64,000 bases of DNA from an uncultured Cytophagaceae bacterium. GTDB lineage: Bacteria > Bacteroidota > Bacteroidia > Cytophagales > Spirosomataceae. Under the pieces are notes generated by a model. That model was not told where the DNA came from. It did no database searches and worked only from the letters and a program-made list of their open reading frames with translations. Shown here in pieces: positions 18,301 through 24,857 of the stretch. The stretch lies in assembly GCA_903907745.1 (NCBI GenBank), contig CAIVPF010000087.1:1-64000 (forward strand), in the 5' to 3' direction. The stretch's first letter is position 1. Each line of letters begins with the position of its first letter. Position numbers and translations under genes: made by a program.

Positions 18301-19103
18301 CATCGGCTGCTGCTCCAGGTGAAATCACGATCGGTACTGGTTTAACCCTAAGTGGTGGAACTTTATCTGTATCATCGTCAAGCTCTGGGGTTTCAAGTAT
18401 CAGCGGTGGTACGACTGGTTTAACTCCGTCAACGGCTACAACTGGCGCAGTTACCTTAGCCGGTACTTTAAGTGCAGCTAATGGCGGAACAGGAATTGCT
18501 TCTTACACGGCAGGTGATATTTTATATGCTACAGGGGCAACGTCTCTTGCTAAATTAGCAAAAGGAGGGAGTGGAGATGTTTTGACAATAGATGGAACAA
18601 CGGGACTTCCAGTTTGGGGTAATTCTAATAATACTTTGAATTTTTCTTCGAACCTCTATCAAAATGAAGATATGACCCTATCAGCTAGTGATGTCTATAA
18701 TTCTGGTTTTATAGTCATGACAAGTTATAAGGAAGTTAAATTACCAACACCGGCTAATTTTAAAACATATTTAGGTTCGAATATTAAAGTCGGCGACATT
18801 GTTAGTATCCTTATTGTACCAAAAGTTTCTAGTCCTGCTGATGGCAGAATCACAATTAATTATAAGAAAAACTCAAATGACACCTTCATTTATATATACC
18901 CTGTATTACAGAGTGTAACATATACCGCTGGTTCATTCAATGCAGGAACGCCATATAAGCCTGCGAGTGGTGCAAATCCTGAAGTAGCTGGGGTTAGCCC
19001 TAGTTATACTGCGCCTTCATTGGTTACTACGTATGCAAATGCTCCTCCTCGGAATGTATACATTCGTTTCACGGATACGAATGGAAATTTTGACGTCTAT
19101 TAA
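12042..19103 (+). CDS. Giant phage-tail-fibre-like adhesin, C-terminal part (frameshifted)
   Basis: About 2,353 codons; the frame is open from just after the frameshift at 11976 and has no signal peptide, so an independent start (only a TTG at 12042) is unlikely. It continues the 298-residue modules to about 15300, then changes to shorter fibre segments (GGTGATxLSG, AGTDYQAPIS, YVTDAEKTKL, NTGDQT), again resembling phage tail-fibre modules. A 72-base tandem duplication lies at 17961-18104. The final 155 residues (from about 18640) are non-repetitive and may be a tip or anchoring domain. I see no type IX sorting domain at the C-terminus. The next gene starts 21 bases later. Confidence 0.85.
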   Translation: MAYRTFGSAANSAATDFVAVNSPITAGTNTKITYDAKGLVTSATSAAVADISGLQDALDAKQTNANLTNSLGFDAAKNVDTKYPSNKAVTDYVANAISGGNALNVSGIVLGKNGGTGWDNTDKTIKLGGNLVTTGAFETTLNATNTTNVTLPLIGTLATLAGTETLSNKTLVSPNLGTPSAVTLTNATDLPLTSGVSGVLPVANGGIGTATTSANFVFVGPTSGSNAAPGFRKLTAADLPTDLGSGNITGSAASITTARSIYGNLFDGTADLNQVINPQYGGTGSAYTKFTGPTAVRTFTLPDNNATIATLAGTETFTNKTLTSPVINTPTGIVKSDVGLSNVDNTSDALKPLSEAAISALALKSTIESPSFTGTPVAPTAVSSTNTTQIATTAFVQSLVSSANATNANLSGDVSSVGNVTTYNNIVPIAKGGTNAATASEARTNLGLEIGTNVLAYRTFGSAANSASTDFVAINSPITAGTNTKITYDAKGLVTSASAAAVADITGLQDALDAKQTNANLTNSLGFAAAKDLDTKYPSNKAVKDYVTTAISAGNALNVTGVVQGENGGTGVANIGKTITIGGNLTTTGEFPTTLNAQAATNLTLPTSGTLATLAGSETLTNKTIVTPLGIVKSDVGLSNVDNTSDALKPLSEAAISALALKSTIESPSFTGTPVAPTAASETNSTQIATTAFVKTIVSAANATNANLSGDVSSVGNVTTYNNIVPIAKGGTGAATKEAAQSNLGLAIGTDVLAYRTFGSAANSAVTDFVAKNNAITAGTNTKITYDAKGLVTSATSAAVADITGLQDALDAKQTNANLTNSLGFAADKDVDTKYPSNKAVTDYVANAISGGNAANVTGVVLGKNGGTGVNNLDKTITLGGNLVTSGAFNTTIRSQATTDVTLPASGTLATLAGSETLTNKTILTPQGIVKGDVGLGLVDNTSDLAKPISTLTQGALDLKQDKANLTISADFTANKTSETLYPSNKAVNDFVSSAISGGNALNVTGVVQGVNGGTGLSNPGKTIKLAGNLETAGGFTTTLTTQANSDVTLPTSGTLATLAGTETLSNKTLIAPNLGTPSTAILSNATGLPLTTGVIGTLAVTNGGTGATTLSGMLKGNGTGAISTATAGTDYQAPISITTDGSSGAATFAGNVLNIPQYSLSSLGGIGLSGLSASAPLTYNNTTGHFAIPASTTLADGYLSKEDFAVFNNKQSTLTFSTGLTNAGGTVSVNTSQNISTLSNLNTNGIVTTSGSNGTLSVTSTLPVATGGTGATSISGLVKGNGSSAMSAAIAGTDYQAPISLTTTGTGDATFVGNTLNIPTYSIGGLGGVASNTAITGATNTKITYDSKGLVTGSEAATTADIAASADKNYVTDAEKTKLLNTSGTNTGDQTINLTGAVTGSGIGTFATTLSTNAVGSTNITDGAIATADLANKSVSFEKIQDIAAGKLVGSISASAAAPGEITLGSGLSLSAGTLTATGSGGTVTNVSALTLGTTGTDISSSVSNATSTPVITLNIPTASAANRGALSAADWTTFNAKQGALSLTHTGTESTLVGNVLNIPNYSLSGLGGIGLTSLSAVAPLSYDNASGQFTIAPASGSANGYLSSSDWSLFNAKQAALTFSTGLTNTNGTVTVNPIQSISNLSNLNSNGIVTTTSGTGALSVLSTLPVSNGGTGATSFANKYITRGDGTTLSSVAAIPVAEVTGAQTTANLTPSTSFTGTELTSEDKYPSNKAVASYVASALSGGNALNVTGVVSPANGGTGINNGSNTITLGGALSTVGAFATTLNTTATTNVTLPTTGTLATLAGSETLSNKTLVSPNLGTPSAVTLSNANGLPLTTGVTGTLPVANGGTGATTLSGILKGNGTWAISAATAGTDYQAPISVTTTGTSGPASLINGNVINIPEYSIGSLGGVASNPTITGATNTKITYDSKGLVTGGSAATTADIAASTNKNYVTDAEKTLLGITTGTNTGDETTATIKTKLGITNNSLSGDNTGDETTATIKTKLGISTLSGLNTGDQTITLTGAVTGSGTGSFATTLASSVVGSTNITDGAVATVDLANASVTYSKMQNVTAGTLLGSTSASAAAPGEITIGTGLTLSGGTLSVSSSSSGVSSISGGTTGLTPSTATTGAVTLAGTLSAANGGTGIASYTAGDILYATGATSLAKLAKGGSGDVLTIDGTTGLPVWGNSNNTLNFSSNLYQNEDMTLSASDVYNSGFIVMTSYKEVKLPTPANFKTYLGSNIKVGDIVSILIVPKVSSPADGRITINYKKNSNDTFIYIYPVLQSVTYTAGSFNAGTPYKPASGANPEVAGVSPSYTAPSLVTTYANAPPRNVYIRFTDTNGNFDVY

Positions 19104-19124
19104 TCATCAGAAAGAAAGATCCCT

Positions 19125-19664
19125 ATGAAAAAGTACATATATCCCTTCCTGATCGCCCTCTTGGTTACGATGCCTGGTTTTGCGCAGAAGTTGAGTTCCT
19201 CAACTTTTGCGTCCAACGGCACTACCTCCAACATCGGCGGACGCTATTACTCCCACGTCGTGGGCCAAATGAGCGTCAGTGGTACCGTCATGAAAAATGG
19301 CATCGTCCTGCGCCAAGGGTTCAAACAACCCCAAATGCAAGGCGTGACGGCCTCCATGAATAAAACAATGCCCTATCCGAATTTGGTGACGCAATCGACC
19401 GAGGATAGTCCTGTGAATTTCACCGCGTTTCCGAATCCATTCGTGGATAAGCTAACGATTGGATTCTCAGATTACAGTGCGAACTTGACCGAGTTATTAA
19501 TATATGATCTCCTGGGTAATGTAGTGTACCAGAAGATGTACCCAGCACTTACCAAAGAAATCCTCCTAACGGATTTCAAAGATTTCAGAGCTGGTAAATA
19601 CATCATTAAAATGCTACAAAATGGGAAGCCTAGTACCCTCTCAGTGATCAAGTCAAGCTTATGA
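19125..19664 (+). CDS. Small secreted protein with type IX secretion sorting domain
   Basis: 179 residues. A Sec signal peptide (residues 1-20, ending GFAQ) is followed by a short mature region containing GQMSVSGT and VLRQGFKQP, a pattern often seen in Bacteroidota secreted proteins. Residues about 98-179 form a type A C-terminal sorting domain: FPNPFVDKLTI, LLIYDLLGNVVY, and GKYIIKML near the end. The protein should cross the outer membrane through the type IX system and be anchored or released there. It follows the giant fibre by 21 bases, so it is probably the third gene of that operon and may cap, anchor or help surface retention of the fibre; that role is inference. Confidence 0.8.
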   Translation: MKKYIYPFLIALLVTMPGFAQKLSSSTFASNGTTSNIGGRYYSHVVGQMSVSGTVMKNGIVLRQGFKQPQMQGVTASMNKTMPYPNLVTQSTEDSPVNFTAFPNPFVDKLTIGFSDYSANLTELLIYDLLGNVVYQKMYPALTKEILLTDFKDFRAGKYIIKMLQNGKPSTLSVIKSSL

Positions 19665-19715
19665 TTGTGAGTATGAGTATGTTGTAAAGATAATTTTTAG
19701 AACTAGGATTACGTT

Positions 19716-19748
19716 AAAACAAGACTCTTTTAGGGTCTTGTTTTTTTT
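19716..19748 (+). terminator. Intrinsic terminator after the fibre locus
   Basis: A stem of 12 pairs (AAAACAAGACTC at 19716-19727 with GGGTCTTGTTTT at 19733-19744, one G-T pair) has a 5-base loop and runs into a T tract. It separates the fibre operon from the kinase gene. Confidence 0.75.
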
Positions 19749-19809
19749 ATTCATCAAAGGTATTGATAAAAAAAGGTAATTTTTGTACATTATAACATAT
19801 TTAAAAAGA

Positions 19810-21027
19810 ATGCCAACGAACCAATTGCCCACTTCCTTTCAATTTGAAGCCATTTTTCACGAAGCGGCCATCGGGATTTTGGTCACAAACGCACGCTTTG
19901 AAATACTTATTTCCAATGAATTTTTAGACCAATTATTCGGATACGAAGTCGGTGAATTAATCGGCCAAAATATCGCTATTCTAATCCCTAATCACTTGAA
20001 AATGAGGCATGAAGGGCATTTGGAACAAGTCCAACACACCCCTATTTCCCGCCCCATGGGCGTAGGTCTCGACCTAAAAGCCAAACGCAAGGACGAGTCC
20101 CTCTTCCCCATCGAAATCAGCCTCTCCCACTTCCGAGAAAACGAACAGATGTACTACATCGCTTTCGTCAGCGACGTTAGCCTTAAAAGAAAGGTGGAAA
20201 TGGAGTTAATTCTAAAAAATCAGGAAATTAACCAGTTGAACGAGTCCCTAGAAGAAGAAGTACTCATCCGCACCCAAGCCCTGCAAAACACCCTCGCAAA
20301 ACTCGAAGAAAATACCAAAGTCCTCGAAGGCGCCCTCCAAAAAGAAAAAGAACTCGGCGATCTTAAAACCCGCTTCGTCTCCATGGCATCCCATGAATTT
20401 AGAACGCCTTTGACCTCCATTCTGAGTTCGGCTGCGCTCATTGAAAAATACCCGAACGAAGGAGATCAGACGAAACGTTTACAACACATCAACCGCATCA
20501 AAAATTCCGTCAATAACATGACCGAAATTCTCGAAGAATTTTTGTCCGTCGGTAAATTAGCCGAAGGCCGCGTGGAAACCCATATTTCAGAAATCATCCT
20601 CGCCCCTTTCTTCCAAGAATTAATCGCCGAATTAAGTGGCTACCATAAAGCTTCCCAAAAAATTGTCCTTCACCTCGATAAAACCGAGACTTTTATCTCT
20701 GACGCGTCGATTTTGCGGAAGGTACTCATTAATGGGCTTTCGAATGCATTGAAATTTTCCCAACAAGATGTGCATCTGCACGTCCAACTCAAAAACCACG
20801 AATTACACATCGACATCGTCGATTCCGGCATCGGCATCAGCGAAGAAGATCAAAAACATCTTTTCGAGCGCTTCTTCCGCGGAGGCAATGCCAACGTCAT
20901 CCAAGGAACCGGCCTCGGTCTCCATTTAATCGACCGCTACGTACGCCTCATTCATGGCAAAGTAGAAATTCATAGCCATTTAGGTCAAGGTACCACCCTT
21001 TCCATGTCCATTCCCGCTGCATTATGA
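19810..21027 (+). CDS. PAS-domain sensor histidine kinase, soluble
   Basis: 405 residues from the ATG at 19810; an upstream in-frame TTG at 19783 lies inside a promoter-like stretch and is not used. Residues about 12-125 are a PAS domain, 125-185 a coiled-coil linker, 185-255 HisKA with phosphoacceptor His195 (SMASHEFRTPL), then HATPase with DSGIGIS and GTGLGLHL. There is no membrane segment, so it senses an internal signal. The PAS carries R66-H67 where FixL proteins carry the haem-ligand histidine (RH pattern), but the later FixL arginine position is Leu and many non-haem PAS domains share RH, so haem binding is unproven. It overlaps the response regulator by 4 bases and faces the cbb3 oxidase cluster; redox or oxygen sensing is likely. 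Confidence 0.85.
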   Translation: MPTNQLPTSFQFEAIFHEAAIGILVTNARFEILISNEFLDQLFGYEVGELIGQNIAILIPNHLKMRHEGHLEQVQHTPISRPMGVGLDLKAKRKDESLFPIEISLSHFRENEQMYYIAFVSDVSLKRKVEMELILKNQEINQLNESLEEEVLIRTQALQNTLAKLEENTKVLEGALQKEKELGDLKTRFVSMASHEFRTPLTSILSSAALIEKYPNEGDQTKRLQHINRIKNSVNNMTEILEEFLSVGKLAEGRVETHISEIILAPFFQELIAELSGYHKASQKIVLHLDKTETFISDASILRKVLINGLSNALKFSQQDVHLHVQLKNHELHIDIVDSGIGISEEDQKHLFERFFRGGNANVIQGTGLGLHLIDRYVRLIHGKVEIHSHLGQGTTLSMSIPAAL

Positions 21028-22076
21028 CCAAAATCCTTATCATCGAAGACAGTCAAGACATCCGCGAAAATACCGCCGAACTCTTAGAACTCTCCGGATA
21101 TTCTGTAGACACCGCCGCCGATGGCATCGAAGGCGTCCGACAAGCCAAAGCCAATCTCCCCGAATTAGTCATCTGTGACATCATGATGCCGCATTTAGAT
21201 GGTTTTGGGGTATTGCAAGTATTTTCGAATCATCCCGATTTAAGCAAAGTCCCCTTCATCTTCCTGACCGCCAAAACCGATCGCGCCGATATGCGCAAGG
21301 GCATGGAAATGGGTGCCGATGATTACCTAACCAAACCTTTCCAAGAAGTGGAACTCCTCCGCGCCATCGAATCTCGCCTCAAAAAACAAAAGACGAACAT
21401 CCCCGTATCAGAAAATGAATCCGATGTGGTTTTAGCCCAAAAAGCATTGGATTTTCTCGATTTTGAGCATGTAGCCCAGGAAAAAAGAACGGTGAATTTG
21501 GCCAAAAAACAAGTGGTTTATTCGGAGGGTGATAGCCCAGCCCGACTTTATTTTTTAGTCAAAGGAAAATTAAAAACCTATCATACGAATCGAGAAGGCA
21601 AATATTTCATCACATCATTCGTGCAACCCGGTGAGTTTTTTGGCTTCGTCGATATCCTCGAAAACCAATCCTACCGGGAATCCGCGGAGGCGCTCGAAGA
21701 CGCTGTCGTGCTCAGCATTTCTGCCAAGGAATTTTCCCAAATCATCAAAGAAAATATTCATTTGGAAATATTTTTCAGGAAAGCCTTAACAGGTTATTTA
21801 TTGAAAAACGAGTCGATTCTATTCTCCATGGCCTATCAATCGCTCCGCATGCGCGTAGCCGGCGCCCTCGTGGAATTAGCGAATACCTATGGAAATGGCT
21901 CAGATTTACCCGTGACACTCAAATTATCCCGGGAAGATTTGGCATCCCGCGTGGGAACTGCCACCGAATCGGTGATTCGTACCTTGAGCGAGTTCAAAAA
22001 AGAAGGTTTAGTCGAAGTGAAAGGCTCCGAAATCAAAATTTTACAAGCCTCTAAACTAGCCAATCTGAAATACTAA
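21024..22076 (+). CDS. Response regulator fused to CRP/FNR-type transcription factor
   Basis: 350 residues. Residues 1-125 are a receiver domain (acidic IIEDS, phosphoacceptor Asp52 in VICDIMMP, LTAK, and Lys in LTKPF). Residues about 150-265 form a cyclic-nucleotide-binding fold (VYSEGDSPARLYFLVKGKL, FVQPGEFFG), and 265-345 a Crp-type helix-turn-helix (LSREDLASRVGTATESVIRT). It therefore merges the FixJ and FixK roles in one chain and is the obvious partner of the kinase it overlaps. No N-terminal cysteine cluster for an FNR iron-sulphur centre is visible. It likely controls the convergent cbb3 genes through FNR-like sites such as those at 28105 and 30601 (inference). Its stop overlaps the safE stop on the other strand. 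Confidence 0.88.
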   Translation: MTKILIIEDSQDIRENTAELLELSGYSVDTAADGIEGVRQAKANLPELVICDIMMPHLDGFGVLQVFSNHPDLSKVPFIFLTAKTDRADMRKGMEMGADDYLTKPFQEVELLRAIESRLKKQKTNIPVSENESDVVLAQKALDFLDFEHVAQEKRTVNLAKKQVVYSEGDSPARLYFLVKGKLKTYHTNREGKYFITSFVQPGEFFGFVDILENQSYRESAEALEDAVVLSISAKEFSQIIKENIHLEIFFRKALTGYLLKNESILFSMAYQSLRMRVAGALVELANTYGNGSDLPVTLKLSREDLASRVGTATESVIRTLSEFKKEGLVEVKGSEIKILQASKLANLKY

Positions 22077-22744
22077 GGCCTAAATTCCGAAAAGGGATGA
22101 CAAATGATGGGGCTTATTTTGGCGTTACGCACATAGGCCGACTGGCTCATGCCAATTCCCCAAGCTCCCCGGAATAACAACATCGCCGCCACCAACCAGC
22201 CCATGTATTTTAATTTCCCAAAAGTGAATTTCCGATTTCCCCAAAGGAATAATTGAAGCGCCGGCAAAGTAGCTATTCCAAACGCGCCCATCGACAAAGC
22301 CCCTACATAGGGATTCGGTTGAATCATCGCCACGCCTAATCCTGCGATAACGAGCCCGCAAGGCAATAAGCCATTGCTCATCCCTAAAAAGAAATAACCA
22401 AAGGCTCCCATTCGCTTGCCTATGTTCTGAAAATATTGGCCTACATAGCGATGTAAAAATGACAAGGCCCTGTCCCCAATTTTCTGTGTGAGGACTAATA
22501 GTATGAGGATTCCCGCCACCAAATAATACACCTGCCACCAAGCCGGAAATAACCAAATCGACCCCAGCCCTGCTACCGCAAAACCCATGACCATGTACAT
22601 GAAAATCCGACCGATGGGATACCAAATCATTCGAAAGGGAGCATGGCCTTTTTGTTGGATTTGTGCCAATAAAGGCCCACACATGGCTAAACAATGCCAA
22701 CTTCCCGCCAATCCAATCAAAAATCCATAATACCAAGTTTGCAT
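22073..22744 (-). CDS. Sulfite exporter TauE/SafE-family membrane protein of the cbb3 cluster
   Basis: 223 residues with about six membrane segments. The N-terminal GSWHCLAMCGP motif and FFLGMSNGLLPCGLV are typical of the short SafE-like proteins encoded next to cbb3 oxidase assembly genes, where they are thought to help copper or metal delivery to the oxidase. Its start overlaps the ccoH stop (TGATG), implying translational coupling as the last gene of the leftward operon. It converges with the REC-CRP gene, sharing four bases at the stops, with no terminator hairpin seen. Confidence 0.8.
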   Translation of the reverse strand: MQTWYYGFLIGLAGSWHCLAMCGPLLAQIQQKGHAPFRMIWYPIGRIFMYMVMGFAVAGLGSIWLFPAWWQVYYLVAGILILLVLTQKIGDRALSFLHRYVGQYFQNIGKRMGAFGYFFLGMSNGLLPCGLVIAGLGVAMIQPNPYVGALSMGAFGIATLPALQLFLWGNRKFTFGKLKYMGWLVAAMLLFRGAWGIGMSQSAYVRNAKISPIICHPFSEFRP

Positions 22745-23199
22745 CAGGGAACAGTTACACGTTGCTCTACACGATAGTTTTTACCCCCTTTTTTCCAGCG
22801 CAAAGAAATTAACCAAGGTCCTTTGACCAAAAAAGGCGTGGCCACAATCCAAGGATTGATTTTGGGAGAAATCACGTTGATTTGTTGATCTAATTTCGAA
22901 TCCGAAGGTCGGTAAAATACCAAGGATAATTTTTGGGTCCCTGCCGGATAATCCACCTTAATCGCCTGATAATCAGCGCTGACTTCGAAAATGGCCTGTG
23001 TAGGTAAAGCAGCAGTTTGTGTGCGCTCATCGATTTTCTCTTGAAATTTTTGCCCATCTTCATAATAACCCTTGCCCACCAAATCGATGTTTTCGCGGGT
23101 CATATGGATATAAAAATAGGCCATAAAGGCACCAAAAAGGATAAAAGTTACTATAATCCCATGGCCCCACGTGAAGCCTTTTTTTGATTTTTTATTCAT
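22744..23199 (-). CDS. ccoH: FixH/CcoH-family cbb3 oxidase assembly protein
   Basis: 151 residues: one N-terminal membrane segment (about residues 10-32, GIIVTFILFGAFMAYFYI) and a periplasmic FixH domain (YYEDGQKFQEKI, then a beta-rich region with WLISLRWKKGGKNYRVEQ). FixH/CcoH is needed for stable assembly of the cbb3 oxidase. The start codon lies within the last codons of ccoG (8-base overlap) and the stop overlaps the safE start, so the three genes are tightly coupled. Confidence 0.85.
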   Translation of the reverse strand: MNKKSKKGFTWGHGIIVTFILFGAFMAYFYIHMTRENIDLVGKGYYEDGQKFQEKIDERTQTAALPTQAIFEVSADYQAIKVDYPAGTQKLSLVFYRPSDSKLDQQINVISPKINPWIVATPFLVKGPWLISLRWKKGGKNYRVEQRVTVP

Positions 23200-23632
23200 C
23201 AGGTTGTATAAAACTGGTTTTGATTATTTCTTCTTTTCCCTCCCCATCTCGAATACGGACGGGTAATTTCTCCCCATTTTTCCGCAATCCCAAAGGCGCC
23301 AGAATAAAAAATTCCCCCTTTGCCATTTTTCCCTGTTCAATGCCTTGAATCGGGTTCCCAACCCAACGAATTTTCAAAGGTTTTTCCACTGAAATCTCAA
23401 AGCGTTCGGCCTCCATCGACTTATTTAAAATCTCGATTTGGTATAAATTACTCACGATTTTCGTCTTCTCATCGAACTGATAGGTCATGCCTGGGGTGCG
23501 CAAGAGCGTACTTTCAAAAGGTTTTCTAGTGAGCAATAAAAAGGCTAAAAAGCCCACAATCAAAACTAATATGGTACTATACGCGCCGATACGCAGGTTA
23601 AATTTCATTTTAGTGCCCGAATTTACCCCCAT
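23192..23632 (-). CDS. ccoG: CcoG, C-terminal fragment after frameshift
   Basis: 146 codons in a frame shifted from the upstream ccoG part. It holds the last membrane segment (LRIGAYSTILVLIVGFLAFLLL) and the immunoglobulin-like FixG C-terminal domain (RTPGMTYQFDE, SNLYQIEILNKS). It has no independent function visible and overlaps the N-terminal part by 23 bases. Removing one base from the C run at 23626-23630 joins the two parts in frame, giving a protein of about 464 residues, the normal CcoG length. The first codons (MGVNSG) are just the wrong-frame reading of the junction. Confidence 0.8.
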   Translation of the reverse strand: MGVNSGTKMKFNLRIGAYSTILVLIVGFLAFLLLTRKPFESTLLRTPGMTYQFDEKTKIVSNLYQIEILNKSMEAERFEISVEKPLKIRWVGNPIQGIEQGKMAKGEFFILAPLGLRKNGEKLPVRIRDGEGKEEIIKTSFIQPDE

Positions 23633-24587
23633 TCAAACTATCGTATCGAATCAGGTTTTTGGGCTTATGGATTTTATCCATGACCGCGTCGCAGGCATCG
23701 ATGCAGGAAGTACAACCGATGCATTCCAATTGGTTTGAGCCATTACGTATGTCTATTCCCGTCGGGCATACGCGCACACACCAGTGGCAATCGATGCAGT
23801 CACCTGTGGACTGTTCCGATGTAGTTTTCCCTCGCGGTTCCCCTCGCGTATGGTCATATTGAACTAAAATGGAATTATTATCTAATAAAACACCTTGCAA
23901 ACGGCCATAAGGACATATGACCATGCAAACGATTTCTCGAAACCGTGCAAACACCAAATAAAACACCGCGGTGAAAATCCAAATCGCCGAAAATCCTGCG
24001 ATATGAAGCCCAACGGGCTCTTGGATCAGTCTCAACCAATCCCCTTTTCCCATCAAATACATCAAAAAAGTATTTGAAATCGCAAAGGCAAAAACCAAAA
24101 AGAGCGCATGCTTCGCCCCTTTTTTGAGCATTTTTTCTTGGGTCCAAGGGCTCTCATTTAATCGTCTTTGGGCCTTATCATTTCCCTCGATCCAATACTC
24201 GATTTTCCGAAAAAGCATTTCCATGAAAATCGTTTGTGGACAGGCCCATCCACACCAAATTCGCCCAAATAAGACCGTGAACAAACTGACAAAAATCAAA
24301 AATGCGACCAAACCCAAGGCCACCAAGTGAAAATCTTGTGGAAAAAATGGCACCCCCCAGAAAATGAATTTGCGCGCTAGGACATTAAATAAGAAAATAG
24401 GCTGCCCTTTGTACTCTAGCCAAGGAAGCCCGAATAAGGCAATGAGTAAGAAATACGAAAAATAAGAACGCAAGCGATAAAATTTACCTATAATCCGTCC
24501 TGGATAGAGCCAAAGGCGCTTTCCATCCTTCGATTGATTATACAGATGATTCCGGAAATCATCATTGTCTAAATTGAGTTGGGGCAT
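23610..24587 (-). CDS. ccoG: Cytochrome c oxidase accessory protein CcoG, N-terminal part (frameshifted)
   Basis: 325 codons to a premature stop after LIRYDSLNGG. Membrane segments lie near residues 40-65, 85-110, 155-180 and 195-220; the motif GRIWCGWACPQTIF and two ferredoxin-type clusters (CIDCHWCVRVCP and CIGCTSCIDACD, about residues 265-305) are the CcoG signature. CcoG is linked to copper reduction during cbb3 assembly. The C-terminal Ig-like domain is present but out of frame from 23632, because of one extra base in the five-C run at 23626-23630. A homopolymer sequencing error is as likely as a real inactivating mutation. Confidence 0.88.
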   Translation of the reverse strand: MPQLNLDNDDFRNHLYNQSKDGKRLWLYPGRIIGKFYRLRSYFSYFLLIALFGLPWLEYKGQPIFLFNVLARKFIFWGVPFFPQDFHLVALGLVAFLIFVSLFTVLFGRIWCGWACPQTIFMEMLFRKIEYWIEGNDKAQRRLNESPWTQEKMLKKGAKHALFLVFAFAISNTFLMYLMGKGDWLRLIQEPVGLHIAGFSAIWIFTAVFYLVFARFREIVCMVICPYGRLQGVLLDNNSILVQYDHTRGEPRGKTTSEQSTGDCIDCHWCVRVCPTGIDIRNGSNQLECIGCTSCIDACDAVMDKIHKPKNLIRYDSLNGGKFGH

Positions 24588-24594
24588 AAAAAAG

Positions 24595-24618
24595 AAGGTC
24601 CGCGAACGGACCTTTTTG
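24595..24618 (-). terminator. Hairpin between the DUF2892 gene and ccoG
   Basis: AAGGTCCG at 24595-24602 pairs with CGGACCTT at 24607-24614. On the transcribed strand the loop is TTCG, an extra-stable tetraloop, and a T-rich stretch follows. It could partly terminate or attenuate the oxidase transcript before the assembly genes ccoG-ccoH-safE. Confidence 0.6.
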
Positions 24619-24620
24619 AG

Positions 24621-24833
24621 TTACATGGGGGCCTTTTCTCGGCAAGTACTAAGCCCAAAAGGTTTATACAATAAACAGATTCGTGTGATACCTGTAATAC
24701 CAATCAACACGGAAACAATGTAAACTGGAAGCGCAAGATTAGCTGGGAAAATCCCAGAATAAGCTAAAATTGATAAACTAATGGCCAATGCAAATCGGAA
24801 AACACGATCCATTTTTCCTACGTTCTTTTTCAT
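24621..24833 (-). CDS. DUF2892 small inner-membrane protein
   Basis: 70 residues with two hydrophobic segments (about 13-32 and 36-52) and the family end pattern TRICLLYKPFGLSTC. DUF2892 proteins are small membrane proteins of unknown role, also found as the tail of rhodanese YgaP. Placed between ccoP and ccoG, 25 bases after the ccoP stop, it is probably co-transcribed with the oxidase. The Cys in ITRICLLY and the C-terminal GLSTC are typical of the family. Confidence 0.75.
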   Translation of the reverse strand: MKKNVGKMDRVFRFALAISLSILAYSGIFPANLALPVYIVSVLIGITGITRICLLYKPFGLSTCREKAPM

Positions 24834-24857
24834 GATTTTATTTTTTATGGTTCATGT

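Noticed and set aside
2970-18328. Many long antisense reading frames across the giant fibre gene
   Set aside because: They repeat with the sense repeats, lack starts, signal peptides or domain matches, and are rich in Val, Ala and Pro as expected from the complement of Gly, Thr and Asn codons. They are composition shadows.
1321-19103. Prophage or tail-fibre operon
   Set aside because: No capsid, portal, terminase, baseplate, integrase or lysis genes are seen, and the gene has a Sec signal peptide. The similarity is in fibre modules only.
19744-19785. FNR half-site ATCAA before the kinase gene
   Set aside because: Only one half matches and the other half is the terminator T run; not reported as a site.
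22125-22736. Second frame over the SafE gene and other overlapping frames in the cbb3 cluster
   Set aside because: They have no domain pattern, while the chosen frames carry clear family motifs and coupled starts and stops.
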